A model generated the notes under the pieces. The model worked only from the letters and a program-made list of their open reading frames with translations. It searched no databases and was not told the DNA's origin. DNA of 64,000 bases from positions 1 through 64,000 of the forward strand of contig CAWAJR010000007.1 in NCBI GenBank assembly GCA_963782465.1. Direction: 5' to 3'. A program made the position numbers and the translations under genes. This stretch comes from JAODBJ01 sp963782465. Its GTDB lineage: Bacteria > Actinomycetota > Acidimicrobiia > IMCC26256 > PALSA-610. Shown here piece after piece: positions 18,813 through 26,127 of the stretch. How positions within the stretch are numbered: the stretch's first letter is position 1; each line of letters begins with the position of its first letter.

Positions 18813-19571
18813 TCAGGCGTCGAGCGTCTCGAGGCGATCACGCAACACGGCGAGCGTGCGGGCGAGCAGGCGCGAGACGTGCATCTGGCTGATGCCGACC
18901 TTCTGCGCGATCTCGGTCTGGGTCATCTCGTCGAAGAAGCGCAATCGGATGATCGTCTGTTCCCGCTCGGGGAGCCCGTCGATGACACCCTCGAGCAGCA
19001 CTCGATGCTCGGCGAGGTCGAAACCGTGGTCCTCTTCGCCGAGCTGACCTTCGAGCGTCAGGGTGTCGGCGCCGTCGTTCGGCCGGGAGTCGATCGATGT
19101 CGAACGGTAGGCGCCGCCGACCTCCATCGCCTCGAGCACGTCTTCCTCGCCGACACCGAGCGCCTCGGCGAGTTCCGGGACGCGAGGCGGTCGTTTGAGC
19201 TTCTGCGAGAGTTCGTTGATCGTGTTGCCGAGCCGGAGGTGGAGTTCCTGCGGCCGGCGCGGGACGCGGATCGACCAGGTGCGGTCACGGAAATGGCGTT
19301 TCAGCTCGCCTTCGACCGTCGCGGTCGCGAAGGTCGAGAACTCCAGCTGGCGGTCGGGATCGAAACGCTCGACCGCCTTCAGCATCCCCAGGTACGCGAC
19401 CTGCAGGAGGTCGTCGAACGGTTCGCCGCGGTTCGCGAACCGGCGGGCGAGGTGGACAGCGAGCGACTTGTGCGCCTCGATCAATTCGTTGCGCAGCCGC
19501 CGGTCGTGCGTGCCGTGGTACTCCACGAACTTGCGGCGAAGTTCAGCCCTCGCCTCGGGCGTCAACGCCAT
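18813..19571 (-). CDS. RNA polymerase sigma factor of the SigB/SigF/SigG group
   Basis: A 252-residue sigma-70 factor with regions 2, 3 and 4. Region 2: AHKSLAVHLARRFANRGEPF and DDLLQVAYLGMLKAVERFDP, then EFSTFATATVEGELKRHFRD. Region 3: VPRRPQELHLRLGNTINEL. Region 4: LPEREQTIIRLRFFDEMTQ and IAQKVGISQMHVSRLLAR. The start lies one base after the stop of the RsbW-type gene, so they are coupled, as in sigF/sigB operons. It is most likely a general stress sigma factor held by the adjacent anti-sigma protein. Confidence 0.92.
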   Translation of the reverse strand: MALTPEARAELRRKFVEYHGTHDRRLRNELIEAHKSLAVHLARRFANRGEPFDDLLQVAYLGMLKAVERFDPDRQLEFSTFATATVEGELKRHFRDRTWSIRVPRRPQELHLRLGNTINELSQKLKRPPRVPELAEALGVGEEDVLEAMEVGGAYRSTSIDSRPNDGADTLTLEGQLGEEDHGFDLAEHRVLLEGVIDGLPEREQTIIRLRFFDEMTQTEIAQKVGISQMHVSRLLARTLAVLRDRLETLDA

Positions 19572-19572
19572 T

Positions 19573-19992
19573 TCAACTCGTCAACCGTTTGAAGGAGCGG
19601 AACCGGGCGGCGCCGTCGCGGGTCTCCACCGTGTACTCGTCGACGACCGCGGCGAGGATCTGCTTCGTCAGGTCTTCGATGGCGAGTTCGCCGACCTGGT
19701 CGAACCGGACCTGCCCTTCCATCTCGATGCCGTCTTTGCGCGAGGTGAAGACGAGTTCGAGATCGCTGCCGTCGGACGACTCGACGAGAATGCTCGACAA
19801 CTCGTCGACCGCGACGCGAAGGTCTTCGATCTCGTCGACGTCGAAGCCCAGCCGGCTCGCGACCCCGGAGGCGGTCAAACGTGCGATACGCACGAATTCG
19901 AGGCCGGCCGGGATCGTCAGCCGTACGACTTCCGGTTCCACCACACCCATGCCGCTCGTATGAGCACTGTTTCCGCCCGTCACGTCCGCCAT
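19573..19992 (-). CDS. RsbW/SpoIIAB-like anti-sigma factor ATPase
   Basis: A 139-residue GHKL ATPase-like protein; GGGAGGGC precedes ATG 19992. IPAGLEFVRIARLTASGVAS and IEDLRVAVDELSSILVE place it in the anti-sigma kinase group. The canonical N-box Asn is replaced (DELSSIL instead of ELxxNA), a change seen in other actinobacterial anti-sigma partners and a sign that kinase activity may be weak. It lies immediately upstream of the sigma gene and is its probable inhibitor. Confidence 0.8.
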   Translation of the reverse strand: MADVTGGNSAHTSGMGVVEPEVVRLTIPAGLEFVRIARLTASGVASRLGFDVDEIEDLRVAVDELSSILVESSDGSDLELVFTSRKDGIEMEGQVRFDQVGELAIEDLTKQILAAVVDEYTVETRDGAARFRSFKRLTS

Positions 19993-20207
19993 GCGCCCTC
20001 CCGCGCCTGCGAGCCCCGAGATAACCAGTGGGTCACCGAATGCCCGCGAAACGCGCATTGCCCGCTACGTATGAGAGGCAACGTACCCCTCGGCCCGGCG
20101 GGGCAAACGGGCGTGGGTCGATTTACCGGCGCCGGTGGCATGAATCGGCGCCCGGTGGGGAACAGATGGTCACGGAGCGCGCTGGCCGTCGGAGGGTCGG
20201 GCCGAAC

Positions 20208-20567
20208 ATGAGCGATCTTGTCGAAGTGGTTGCCGGCTCCGAGGGGTCGGTGACCGTGTGCGAAGTCCACGGCGAAGTCGATGCGTCGAACATCGATCTC
20301 GTCCAGGCGCGCCTGCTCGACTCGGTCGCGGCGGATGCGCCCGGAATGGTCGTCGACCTCACCCCCACTGCGTACCTCGACAGCGCCGGTGTCCGGGTGC
20401 TGTTCTTCCTCGCCCGGGCGCTGCGCAGCCGGCGCCAGGAGCTGCGCCTCGTCGTGCCCGCGCACGGTGTGGTCCGGCGGGTGCTCACGCTGACGGCGCT
20501 CGACGAGCTGATCCCCGTCGACGAGACGATCGACGACGCGGTGCGCCTTCTACGTACGGGCCGCTGA
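20208..20567 (+). CDS. STAS-domain anti-sigma factor antagonist
   Basis: A 119-residue STAS protein; GGAGGG is 11 bases before ATG 20208. The switch loop is TPTAYLDSAGVRVLFFLARA with the target serine in DSAG. The gene is divergent from the anti-sigma/sigma pair and its 3' end overlaps the convergent ATPase gene by 18 bases. It closely resembles the STAS protein at 21755-22096 (GVR(V/L)LF...LRLVV/LALVV). Likely releases an anti-sigma factor when unphosphorylated. Confidence 0.85.
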   Translation: MSDLVEVVAGSEGSVTVCEVHGEVDASNIDLVQARLLDSVAADAPGMVVDLTPTAYLDSAGVRVLFFLARALRSRRQELRLVVPAHGVVRRVLTLTALDELIPVDETIDDAVRLLRTGR

Positions 20568-20969
20568 ACGCAACGCCGGCATGCGGCCCGCCCGGCCGTC
20601 GGTCGCGGGCGGGACCGTGAGCTCGAACCAGACGGCCTTGCCCTGTTCGTGCCGGTCGACGCCCCAAGCGTCGGCGATGTCCTCGACGATCTGCAAGCCG
20701 AACCCGCCCTGAGGCCCGGCGGACACCGACCGCACCGGGAGCTGGTCGGCGCGGTCGGAAACCGAGATGTGCACGATGTCGCCGTCGAGGATCGCATCGA
20801 CGACGATCGGGGTGACCCCGTACATCACCGCGTTCGTGACGAGCTCACTCGTCAGCAGTACCGCTTGCTCGGCCGCCGCCCGGTCGCGCCCGGCGAGCAG
20901 GTTCGTGATCGCGCGCCGCGCGTCGCGCGGCGCGCGTCGCCCGGCGTCGAGAGCGACGTGGCAGTTCAT
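20550..20969 (-). CDS. RsbW-like HATPase switch kinase
   Basis: A 139-residue stand-alone GHKL ATPase with all boxes: N-box LLTSELVTNAVMYG, G1 VSDRADQLP, G2 GGFGLQIVEDIADAWG. It should bind ATP and phosphorylate STAS partners. Its ATG overlaps the stop of the STAS gene upstream (ATGA), suggesting that these two form a matched pair within the operon started by the large phosphatase. Confidence 0.85.
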   Translation of the reverse strand: MNCHVALDAGRRAPRDARRAITNLLAGRDRAAAEQAVLLTSELVTNAVMYGVTPIVVDAILDGDIVHISVSDRADQLPVRSVSAGPQGGFGLQIVEDIADAWGVDRHEQGKAVWFELTVPPATDGRAGRMPALRSAART

Positions 20970-21280
20970 GTTTCCGAGAGATCGCTGAGGACACCCGCGA
21001 TTTCGAGCACTTGCTGCACCGCGCCCGATGCTTCGGCGAGGATCAAGCGTCCGCCCACGGCGTGGAGGCGGCGTGACGTGTTGACGATGGTGCGGATGCC
21101 GCTCGAGTCGAGGAACTCGACGGCGCCGAGCCGCAGCAGGATCAGCACGGCGCCGTCGTCGATGAGGCGGTCGAATTGCCGCTGCAGCTGCGGTGTCGTC
21201 GCAAGGTCGAGCACGCCGCGCGCGGTCACCGAATAGGCACCGGGCGCGTCGGGCTCGGAGCTCAGATCGATGTACGGCAC
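20966..21280 (-). CDS. STAS-domain anti-sigma factor antagonist
   Basis: A 104-residue STAS protein (ATTPQLQRQFDRLIDDGAVL, then LGAVEFLDSSGIRTIVNTSR) with the phospho-acceptor in DSSG. Coupled by a 4-base overlap to the following ATPase gene, its likely kinase/partner. Confidence 0.85.
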   Translation of the reverse strand: MPYIDLSSEPDAPGAYSVTARGVLDLATTPQLQRQFDRLIDDGAVLILLRLGAVEFLDSSGIRTIVNTSRRLHAVGGRLILAEASGAVQQVLEIAGVLSDLSET

Positions 21281-21292
21281 GTCAGGGTCTCG

Positions 21293-21646
21293 TCATGCAT
21301 CGTCTTCGGTGTCGCGGGAACGCACACCGAAGTGTTCGCGTAACCCGGTGATCTCGAGCAAGCGCATCACCGGCTCGCTGGAGTCACGCAAGGTCAACGT
21401 TCCGCCGACGGCTTCGACGCGACGGTGCACCGTGAGCAGCGCTCGCAACCCGGACGAATCGAGGAACGCCGTCGCCGACAGGTCGAGCACGAGCTGCTTG
21501 ACGTTGTCGGCAAGGAGCGCGGCGACGTGCTCCTCGAGCCCGGGCGCGGTGTACGCGTCGAGTTCGCCTTGTACCGCGAGCACGGCGAGGTCGCCGTCGC
21601 GATCGGTAGTGAGCACCAGTTCGGGGCCTACAACCTGTTCATCCAC
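21293..21646 (-). CDS. STAS-domain anti-sigma factor antagonist
   Basis: A 117-residue STAS protein with LAVLAVQGELDAYTAPGLEE and the switch loop LSATAFLDSSGLRALLTVHR. It has a short acidic C-terminal tail (RSRDTEDDA). It lies 12 bases before the next STAS gene in the same direction, so it is the second of three consecutive STAS genes in one transcription unit. Confidence 0.85.
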   Translation of the reverse strand: MDEQVVGPELVLTTDRDGDLAVLAVQGELDAYTAPGLEEHVAALLADNVKQLVLDLSATAFLDSSGLRALLTVHRRVEAVGGTLTLRDSSEPVMRLLEITGLREHFGVRSRDTEDDA

Positions 21647-21754
21647 GCGCCAAAACCTCCCGCCGATGGTTCCAGGCCAGTAGATACCGCGATCGACCGC
21701 CTCGCAAACGGTCGATTCCGGACAGGTTGCGGATCGGGCGTAGGGACGAGTTGG

Positions 21755-22096
21755 TCAGCCGGCGAGCGCGTCTTCCACGGTTGCGTGGAGCGGCACGGCA
21801 TCGTCGAGCCGGGTGAGCAGGATCACTCGTCGCACGAGGGCCTGGTCCGTCACGACGAGCGCGAGCTGCTGGCGTCGAGCCTGCAGCCGCTGCGCCAGGT
21901 CGAACAGCAAACGAACGCCGCTGCTGTCGAGGTACGTCGTCTCGGAGAGATCGAGTACCACGCGCACCGTGTCGGCGCGGACGTGCGCCGTGACCTCGAT
22001 GCGGATCTCGTCGGCGTTCGAAAGGTCGATCTCGCCGCGTATGTGAACGACGACCGCACCAGGATGGTCGTCGAACTCCAACTCCGCGAGGTTCAC
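21755..22096 (-). CDS. STAS-domain anti-sigma factor antagonist
   Basis: A 113-residue STAS protein: VVVHIRGEIDLSNADEIRIE and LSETTYLDSSGVRLLFDLAQ. Its ATG overlaps the stop of the large phosphatase (ATGA at 22093-22096), which makes it the most likely direct substrate of that phosphatase. Confidence 0.87.
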   Translation of the reverse strand: MNLAELEFDDHPGAVVVHIRGEIDLSNADEIRIEVTAHVRADTVRVVLDLSETTYLDSSGVRLLFDLAQRLQARRQQLALVVTDQALVRRVILLTRLDDAVPLHATVEDALAG

Positions 22097-24783
22097 GTTC
22101 CCGCTTCCGGTGTCACGAACAGCGACATCCGGACCGTGGTGCCGCTCGGCGCCGTCTCGATCGACAGGTCGTCAGTGAGGTTCTGCATCAGGGTCAGGCC
22201 GCGACCGCCGCTCGTGCCCGGGCGGCTCGGGCGCCAGCGCCCGAAGTCTCGCACCACCACCTCCATCACGCCAAGGCTCGAGAGCCGCCCGGTCACGTCG
22301 ATGCGCCCTTCGCCGGGCGCGTACGCGTGCTCGACGGCGTTCGCCGTCGCCTCGTTCACCGCGAGCACCAGCTTGTCGCACTGCTCGGCCGACGCGCCCG
22401 CGCGTTCGGCCCATTGGATGAGCGTCCGGCGCAGGGCGGCGAGTTCTCGCGGCGCGGCGGTGAGATGCAACGAGAAGTCGGAACGTGACGGGTCGAAGTG
22501 GACGACGAGGAGCGCAACGTCGTCGGTCGGCGGGCGTGCTTCGGAGAGCCGCTGGATGACGTGTTCCGCGAGCTCCTCGACGCCGGCGGGCGCATCCGAC
22601 ACGGCTGCTCGCAACCGCTCGAAGCCCTCGTCGAGATGTTCGTACCTTCGCTCGATGAGGCCGTCGGTGTACAGCAAGAGCGTCGAGCCCGGCTCGATCG
22701 CGACCTCCGTGTCGGTGTACGTCGCGCGGGGCGAAGCGCACACCGGCATCCCGCGCGCCGGGTCGAGGAAGTGGACGCGGCCATCGGGTTCGCGCACGAC
22801 CGGCGGCAGGTGGCCCGCGCTCGCGAGCCGGGCACGTTGCCGGCGCGGGTCGTAGATCAACAGCCCGACCGTTGCCATGTCGGCGCTTTCGAGCACCGAG
22901 AAGTGGGTGTTGAGGTGAGCCAGGATCTGCGCCGGCGATTCGTTGTCGAGCGCGTAGATCTCGAGCGCGTTGCGCAGGCGGCCCATCGACGACGCCGCGC
23001 GCACGCCATGACCGACGACGTCGCCGATGGCGAGGAAGACGCGGCCGTCGGCAAGGACGAGCGCGTCGTACCAGTCGCCGCCGATCGCGAGGCCCGCCGC
23101 GCCCGGCAGGTAGCGGCCGGCGATCGTGATGCCCGGCACCTTCGGCAGCACCGCAGGGAGCAGGCTGCGCTGCAACACTTCGATCACTTCACGGTCGTCT
23201 TCGTAGCGCTGCGCGTTCTCGAGCGCCGGCGCGATCCGGCGGGCCAATTCGAGCGCGATCGCGACATCGTCGGGCTCGTACCGACGGCCCGATGCCCGGT
23301 AACCGAAGCCGAGCGCTCCGAACGGGCCGTTGGTGCCGACGAGCGGCACGGCGAGGTACGAGTGCAACGGGCGGACGTCGGGGTTGCCGGCCGCGACACC
23401 ACGCATGTTCACGCCCCGGATGAGTTCGCGGGCCGTGCCGGGCGGGAGGTCTTCGACCAGAACGGCGCGGCCGGTGCGCACCGCCTCGCACGGAGGGATC
23501 TCGGCGTCGAGATCGTGGGACGGCAACTCCGACGCTTCGATCGCCTCCTGCACCCGCGGGTCCGAATGACCGGCCGCGACGAGGTTGAGCTTGTCGCGGT
23601 CGATGAGGTACACGGCGGTGCCGTCGGCGAACTCCGGAAGGAGGAGGCGCGCGATCCGCTGCAACCGTCGGTCGGCATCGAGTTCGACCGTCAGCAGCTC
23701 GCCGACACGCGCCAACAGCTGTACCCGGCTCGCGGCGCGCGCCGCCTCTTGCGCGAGGCGAACATTTTCGAGCACCTGCGCGATGCGCCGCCCGAATTCG
23801 CGTGCGAGGTCGATGTCTTGTTCCCGGTAGGCGCGGTTGCTCGTCGCGGTGTACATGAGGGTGACGGCGCCGACGACGCGCCCGCCGAGGCCGAGCGGCA
23901 CGGTGATGGTCGACACCGCGGCGAGCGCCTCGAGGAATTCGACATGCCCGTCGTCGCGGGCGATATCGCGACGGAACCCTTCGTCGACGACCTCGACGAA
24001 CCCGATCTCGCCGGTGCGCATCGCGGTGGCGGCGGGACCGTGACGCGCCGGGTGCGAGAGATCGACCGCCAACTCGCGCAGCCGCGCTTCGATCGCCGGG
24101 TCGACGTGCGCAATCGCAGCCCGCTCGGGCGAGCCGCCGGCGCCGGGGACGAACATCAAGCAGGCATCGGCGAACGAGGGGAGCGCGAGGCGGGCCACCT
24201 GCTGCAGCGCCTCGGAGAAGGTGAGGTCGGCGGCGAAGAGGTTGCTGGCGGCGGCGAGCAACTCGATGCTGCGCTCCCAGCGCTTGCGTTCCGTGATGTC
24301 GACGACGAGCGCACCGAGCCCGACCGGCGGCCCGCCGCGCCGCGCGTCGCGCGGCACCGGGAAGAGGCTCGCCAGCCAGTAGTGGTCGATCCCCGGCTCG
24401 GCGCGCGTGCGACCCGACACTTCCAGGTCGACGATGGGCTGACCCGTCGCGCGGACCCGGTCGAACAACGGCGCGACGCGCAGCCAGATGTCGGGCAACG
24501 CTTCCGCCGCCCGGCGGCCGGCCAGCTGCCCGCTGGCGTAGCCGAAGAGCGCCGCGAACGCTTCGTTCACCTGGGAGATGGTGCCGTCGAGTTCGAGGAA
24601 CGCGAACGCCACCGGTGAGCGGGCGAGCAGCGTGTCGAGGCGCGCCGCGGTCGCCTGGTGCGCGTCGGCAAGTGCCTCGGCGCGCCGGCGATCGACGGCC
24701 CGACGTTGCAGCAACGCACCGATCGTGGCCGCGCCGACGCTCCCGGTGCCGATCAGCCATCGGCGGGCGAGGTTGCGGCCCAC
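22093..24783 (-). CDS. PAS-GAF-GAF-PP2C (SpoIIE) phosphatase with C-terminal HATPase
   Basis: An 896-residue RsbU/RsbP-type regulator. In order: a short hydrophobic N-terminus, PAS (about 45-170, SPVAFAFLELDGTISQVNEA), two GAF domains (about 190-345 and 365-530), a PP2C/SpoIIE phosphatase (about 550-745, IGGDWYDALVLADGRVFLA and IGDVVGHGV supply the metal aspartates), and an RsbW-like ATPase (about 760-890, NEATANAVEHAY, GGRGLTLMQNLTDDL). It can both dephosphorylate STAS proteins and, through the ATPase, phosphorylate or bind them. It heads the partner-switching operon and senses an unknown small ligand or redox signal. Confidence 0.9.
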   Translation of the reverse strand: MGRNLARRWLIGTGSVGAATIGALLQRRAVDRRRAEALADAHQATAARLDTLLARSPVAFAFLELDGTISQVNEAFAALFGYASGQLAGRRAAEALPDIWLRVAPLFDRVRATGQPIVDLEVSGRTRAEPGIDHYWLASLFPVPRDARRGGPPVGLGALVVDITERKRWERSIELLAAASNLFAADLTFSEALQQVARLALPSFADACLMFVPGAGGSPERAAIAHVDPAIEARLRELAVDLSHPARHGPAATAMRTGEIGFVEVVDEGFRRDIARDDGHVEFLEALAAVSTITVPLGLGGRVVGAVTLMYTATSNRAYREQDIDLAREFGRRIAQVLENVRLAQEAARAASRVQLLARVGELLTVELDADRRLQRIARLLLPEFADGTAVYLIDRDKLNLVAAGHSDPRVQEAIEASELPSHDLDAEIPPCEAVRTGRAVLVEDLPPGTARELIRGVNMRGVAAGNPDVRPLHSYLAVPLVGTNGPFGALGFGYRASGRRYEPDDVAIALELARRIAPALENAQRYEDDREVIEVLQRSLLPAVLPKVPGITIAGRYLPGAAGLAIGGDWYDALVLADGRVFLAIGDVVGHGVRAASSMGRLRNALEIYALDNESPAQILAHLNTHFSVLESADMATVGLLIYDPRRQRARLASAGHLPPVVREPDGRVHFLDPARGMPVCASPRATYTDTEVAIEPGSTLLLYTDGLIERRYEHLDEGFERLRAAVSDAPAGVEELAEHVIQRLSEARPPTDDVALLVVHFDPSRSDFSLHLTAAPRELAALRRTLIQWAERAGASAEQCDKLVLAVNEATANAVEHAYAPGEGRIDVTGRLSSLGVMEVVVRDFGRWRPSRPGTSGGRGLTLMQNLTDDLSIETAPSGTTVRMSLFVTPEAGT

Positions 24784-24865
24784 GTTCTCCCCTGGCGCGT
24801 GCCACGGTGGCGCGCTCAGCCCGAGCGGTTATACCTCTTCGGAGCCCGGCCTTCTGCGGCAGCCG

Positions 24866-24916
24866 GCGCGAAACGCCCAATGCGCCGGTGAGCGCCGGGC
24901 AATGGGCGTTTCGCGC
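24866..24916. terminator. Long inverted repeat after the small conserved protein
   Basis: GCGCGAAACGCCCAATG (24866-24882) pairs with CAATGGGCGTTTCGCGC (24900-24916), 16 of 17 bases, around a 17-nt loop that itself contains GCGCCGG/CCGGGC complementarity. It sits just past the stop of the minus-strand gene at 24932 and before the phosphatase start. Likely a terminator. Confidence 0.65.
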
Positions 24917-24931
24917 GTCGGGCGCGGGACG

Positions 24932-25135
24932 TCAGGGGATGCGGCCCTCGCCCTTTTCGTTCACGCCGCGCTCGGCCATCTCCTCGAAGTGCTCGGCGAC
25001 GCCCTCACCCGGCTTCAGGGAATCGGCGGCCTTCTCCTCTTCCGGTGTCGGCATGCGATCGGCGCCCGCCCTGGTCTGGGCGTCGTCGCGCTCAGCCGCT
25101 TTCGTCTCGGCGTCGGGGCGCGTTCGTTCGGCCAT
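24932..25135 (-). CDS. Small hydrophilic conserved protein (stress-associated in Actinobacteria)
   Basis: A 67-residue, very charged protein; AGGAG is about nine bases before ATG 25135. Sequence MAERTRPDAETKAAERDD, then RMPTPEEEKAAD and HFEEMAERGVNEKGEGRIP. The PTPEEEKAAD...KGEGRI pattern recurs in small actinobacterial proteins of unknown function. Likely disordered; no catalytic residues. It lies downstream of superoxide dismutase and is flanked by palindromes on both sides. Confidence 0.7.
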   Translation of the reverse strand: MAERTRPDAETKAAERDDAQTRAGADRMPTPEEEKAADSLKPGEGVAEHFEEMAERGVNEKGEGRIP

Positions 25136-25152
25136 CGGTTTGCTCCTGATCA

Positions 25153-25194
25153 TTCGTCGGCGTGGGTCGATGGGTGCGTACCCACGCCGACGAA
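25153..25194. terminator. Perfect 15-bp stem-loop between sod and the small protein gene
   Basis: TTCGTCGGCGTGGGT (25153-25167) and ACCCACGCCGACGAA (25180-25194) are perfectly complementary around a 12-nt loop. Placed after the minus-strand superoxide dismutase stop and just upstream of the next start. Probable terminator or attenuator. Confidence 0.7.
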
Positions 25195-25223
25195 CGACTA
25201 CGCCTGGCGCCGCGCCTGCGGCG

Positions 25224-25859
25224 TCAGGCCATCGCGAGCACCGAGGAGCTGAGCGACGAGCGGGCGTGCTCGAAGCGGGCCGAGACCCGTTCCCAGTTGA
25301 CGACGTTCCAGAACGCGGCGAGCCACTCGTCCTTGCGGTTCTCGAACTGCAGGTAGAACGCGTGCTCCCAGCCGTCGATCACGAGCAGGGGCAGGTTGCC
25401 GGGCGACATGTTCGCCTGGTGGTCGTAGATCTGCTCGATCATCAACTTGCCGGCCAGCGGCTCCCAGACCAGCGCGCCCCAACCGGACCCGAACAGGGTG
25501 GTGGTGGCCAGGCTCAGCTGCTTCTTGAATGCGTCGACCGAGCCGAACGCGTCCGTGAGGGCCGACTTCAACTCGCCACCGGGTTCGCCCCCGCCGTCGG
25601 GGCTCATGCCCGGCCAGAAGAGGGAGTGCAGGAGGTGGCCCGACACGTTGAACGCCAATGCGCGCTCGAGCCCGCGCAGCTGCGCCATGTTGCTCGCGCC
25701 GTCGGAGCGGAACGCCTCCAGCGATTCGAGCGTGTCGTTCGCGCCCTTCACGTAGGCCGCGTGGTGCTTGTCGTGGTGAAGCTCCACCTGCCGCGCCGAG
25801 TAGTGGGGCTCGAGCGCCTTGTAGTCGTAGGGCAGTTCGGGGAGCTGATAGGTAGGCAT
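25224..25859 (-). CDS. Superoxide dismutase, Fe/Mn family
   Basis: A 211-residue protein with GGAGG nine bases before ATG 25859. MPTYQLPELPYDYKALEPHY is the usual N-terminus. Metal ligands are visible in HHDKHHAAYVKG, NVSGHLLHSLFWPGM, and VIDGWEHAFYLQFENRKDEW (D and H). The sequence alone does not decide Fe versus Mn. It converts superoxide to oxygen and peroxide in the cytoplasm. Position between the stress-sigma cluster and the trehalose genes fits a stress role. Confidence 0.95.
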   Translation of the reverse strand: MPTYQLPELPYDYKALEPHYSARQVELHHDKHHAAYVKGANDTLESLEAFRSDGASNMAQLRGLERALAFNVSGHLLHSLFWPGMSPDGGGEPGGELKSALTDAFGSVDAFKKQLSLATTTLFGSGWGALVWEPLAGKLMIEQIYDHQANMSPGNLPLLVIDGWEHAFYLQFENRKDEWLAAFWNVVNWERVSARFEHARSSLSSSVLAMA

Positions 25860-25884
25860 TTCTTCGATCCTCCAGAAAAGTGTG

Positions 25885-25933
25885 CCGGTCGGGCGTACGG
25901 GCCGGGCGGGTATCGCCCGTACGCCACAACCGG
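25885..25933. promoter_or_regulatory. Stem-loop upstream of sod
   Basis: GGCGTACGGGC (25892-25902) pairs with GCCCGTACGCC (25915-25925) around 12 nt; an outer CCGGT/ACCGG pair extends it. It begins about 25 bases upstream of the sod ATG, so it may sit in the sod leader RNA. The rest of the 25860-26127 space before glgE shows nothing I can assign. Confidence 0.5.
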
Positions 25934-26127
25934 CGGATGGCCCGGGCAGCCGGATGGGGGGTGTTGCCAGTGCCACTCAGGCTCATGGTTCGCGTTCCCC
26001 TTACATGGTGCCACGAAACCCCTCCCGCAAACATTTCTGGCTCGGCGCGTTGCCATGCGCGCTTCGCGGTTGCCAGAAGCGCGATCGTGGTAGCTGGCCG
26101 CACACCCGAGACGGAAGGAAGCAGGCA

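Noticed and set aside
22498..24618. 706-codon plus-strand frame opposite the phosphatase gene
   Set aside because: Arg/Val-rich shadow of the PP2C-HATPase gene caused by high third-position GC; no motif and no ribosome-binding site.
25860..26127. Longer glgE start upstream of GTG 26128
   Set aside because: The upstream frame lacks protein character and overlaps the sod leader stem-loop; GTG 26128 has a purine-rich ribosome-binding site and fits the family N-terminus.
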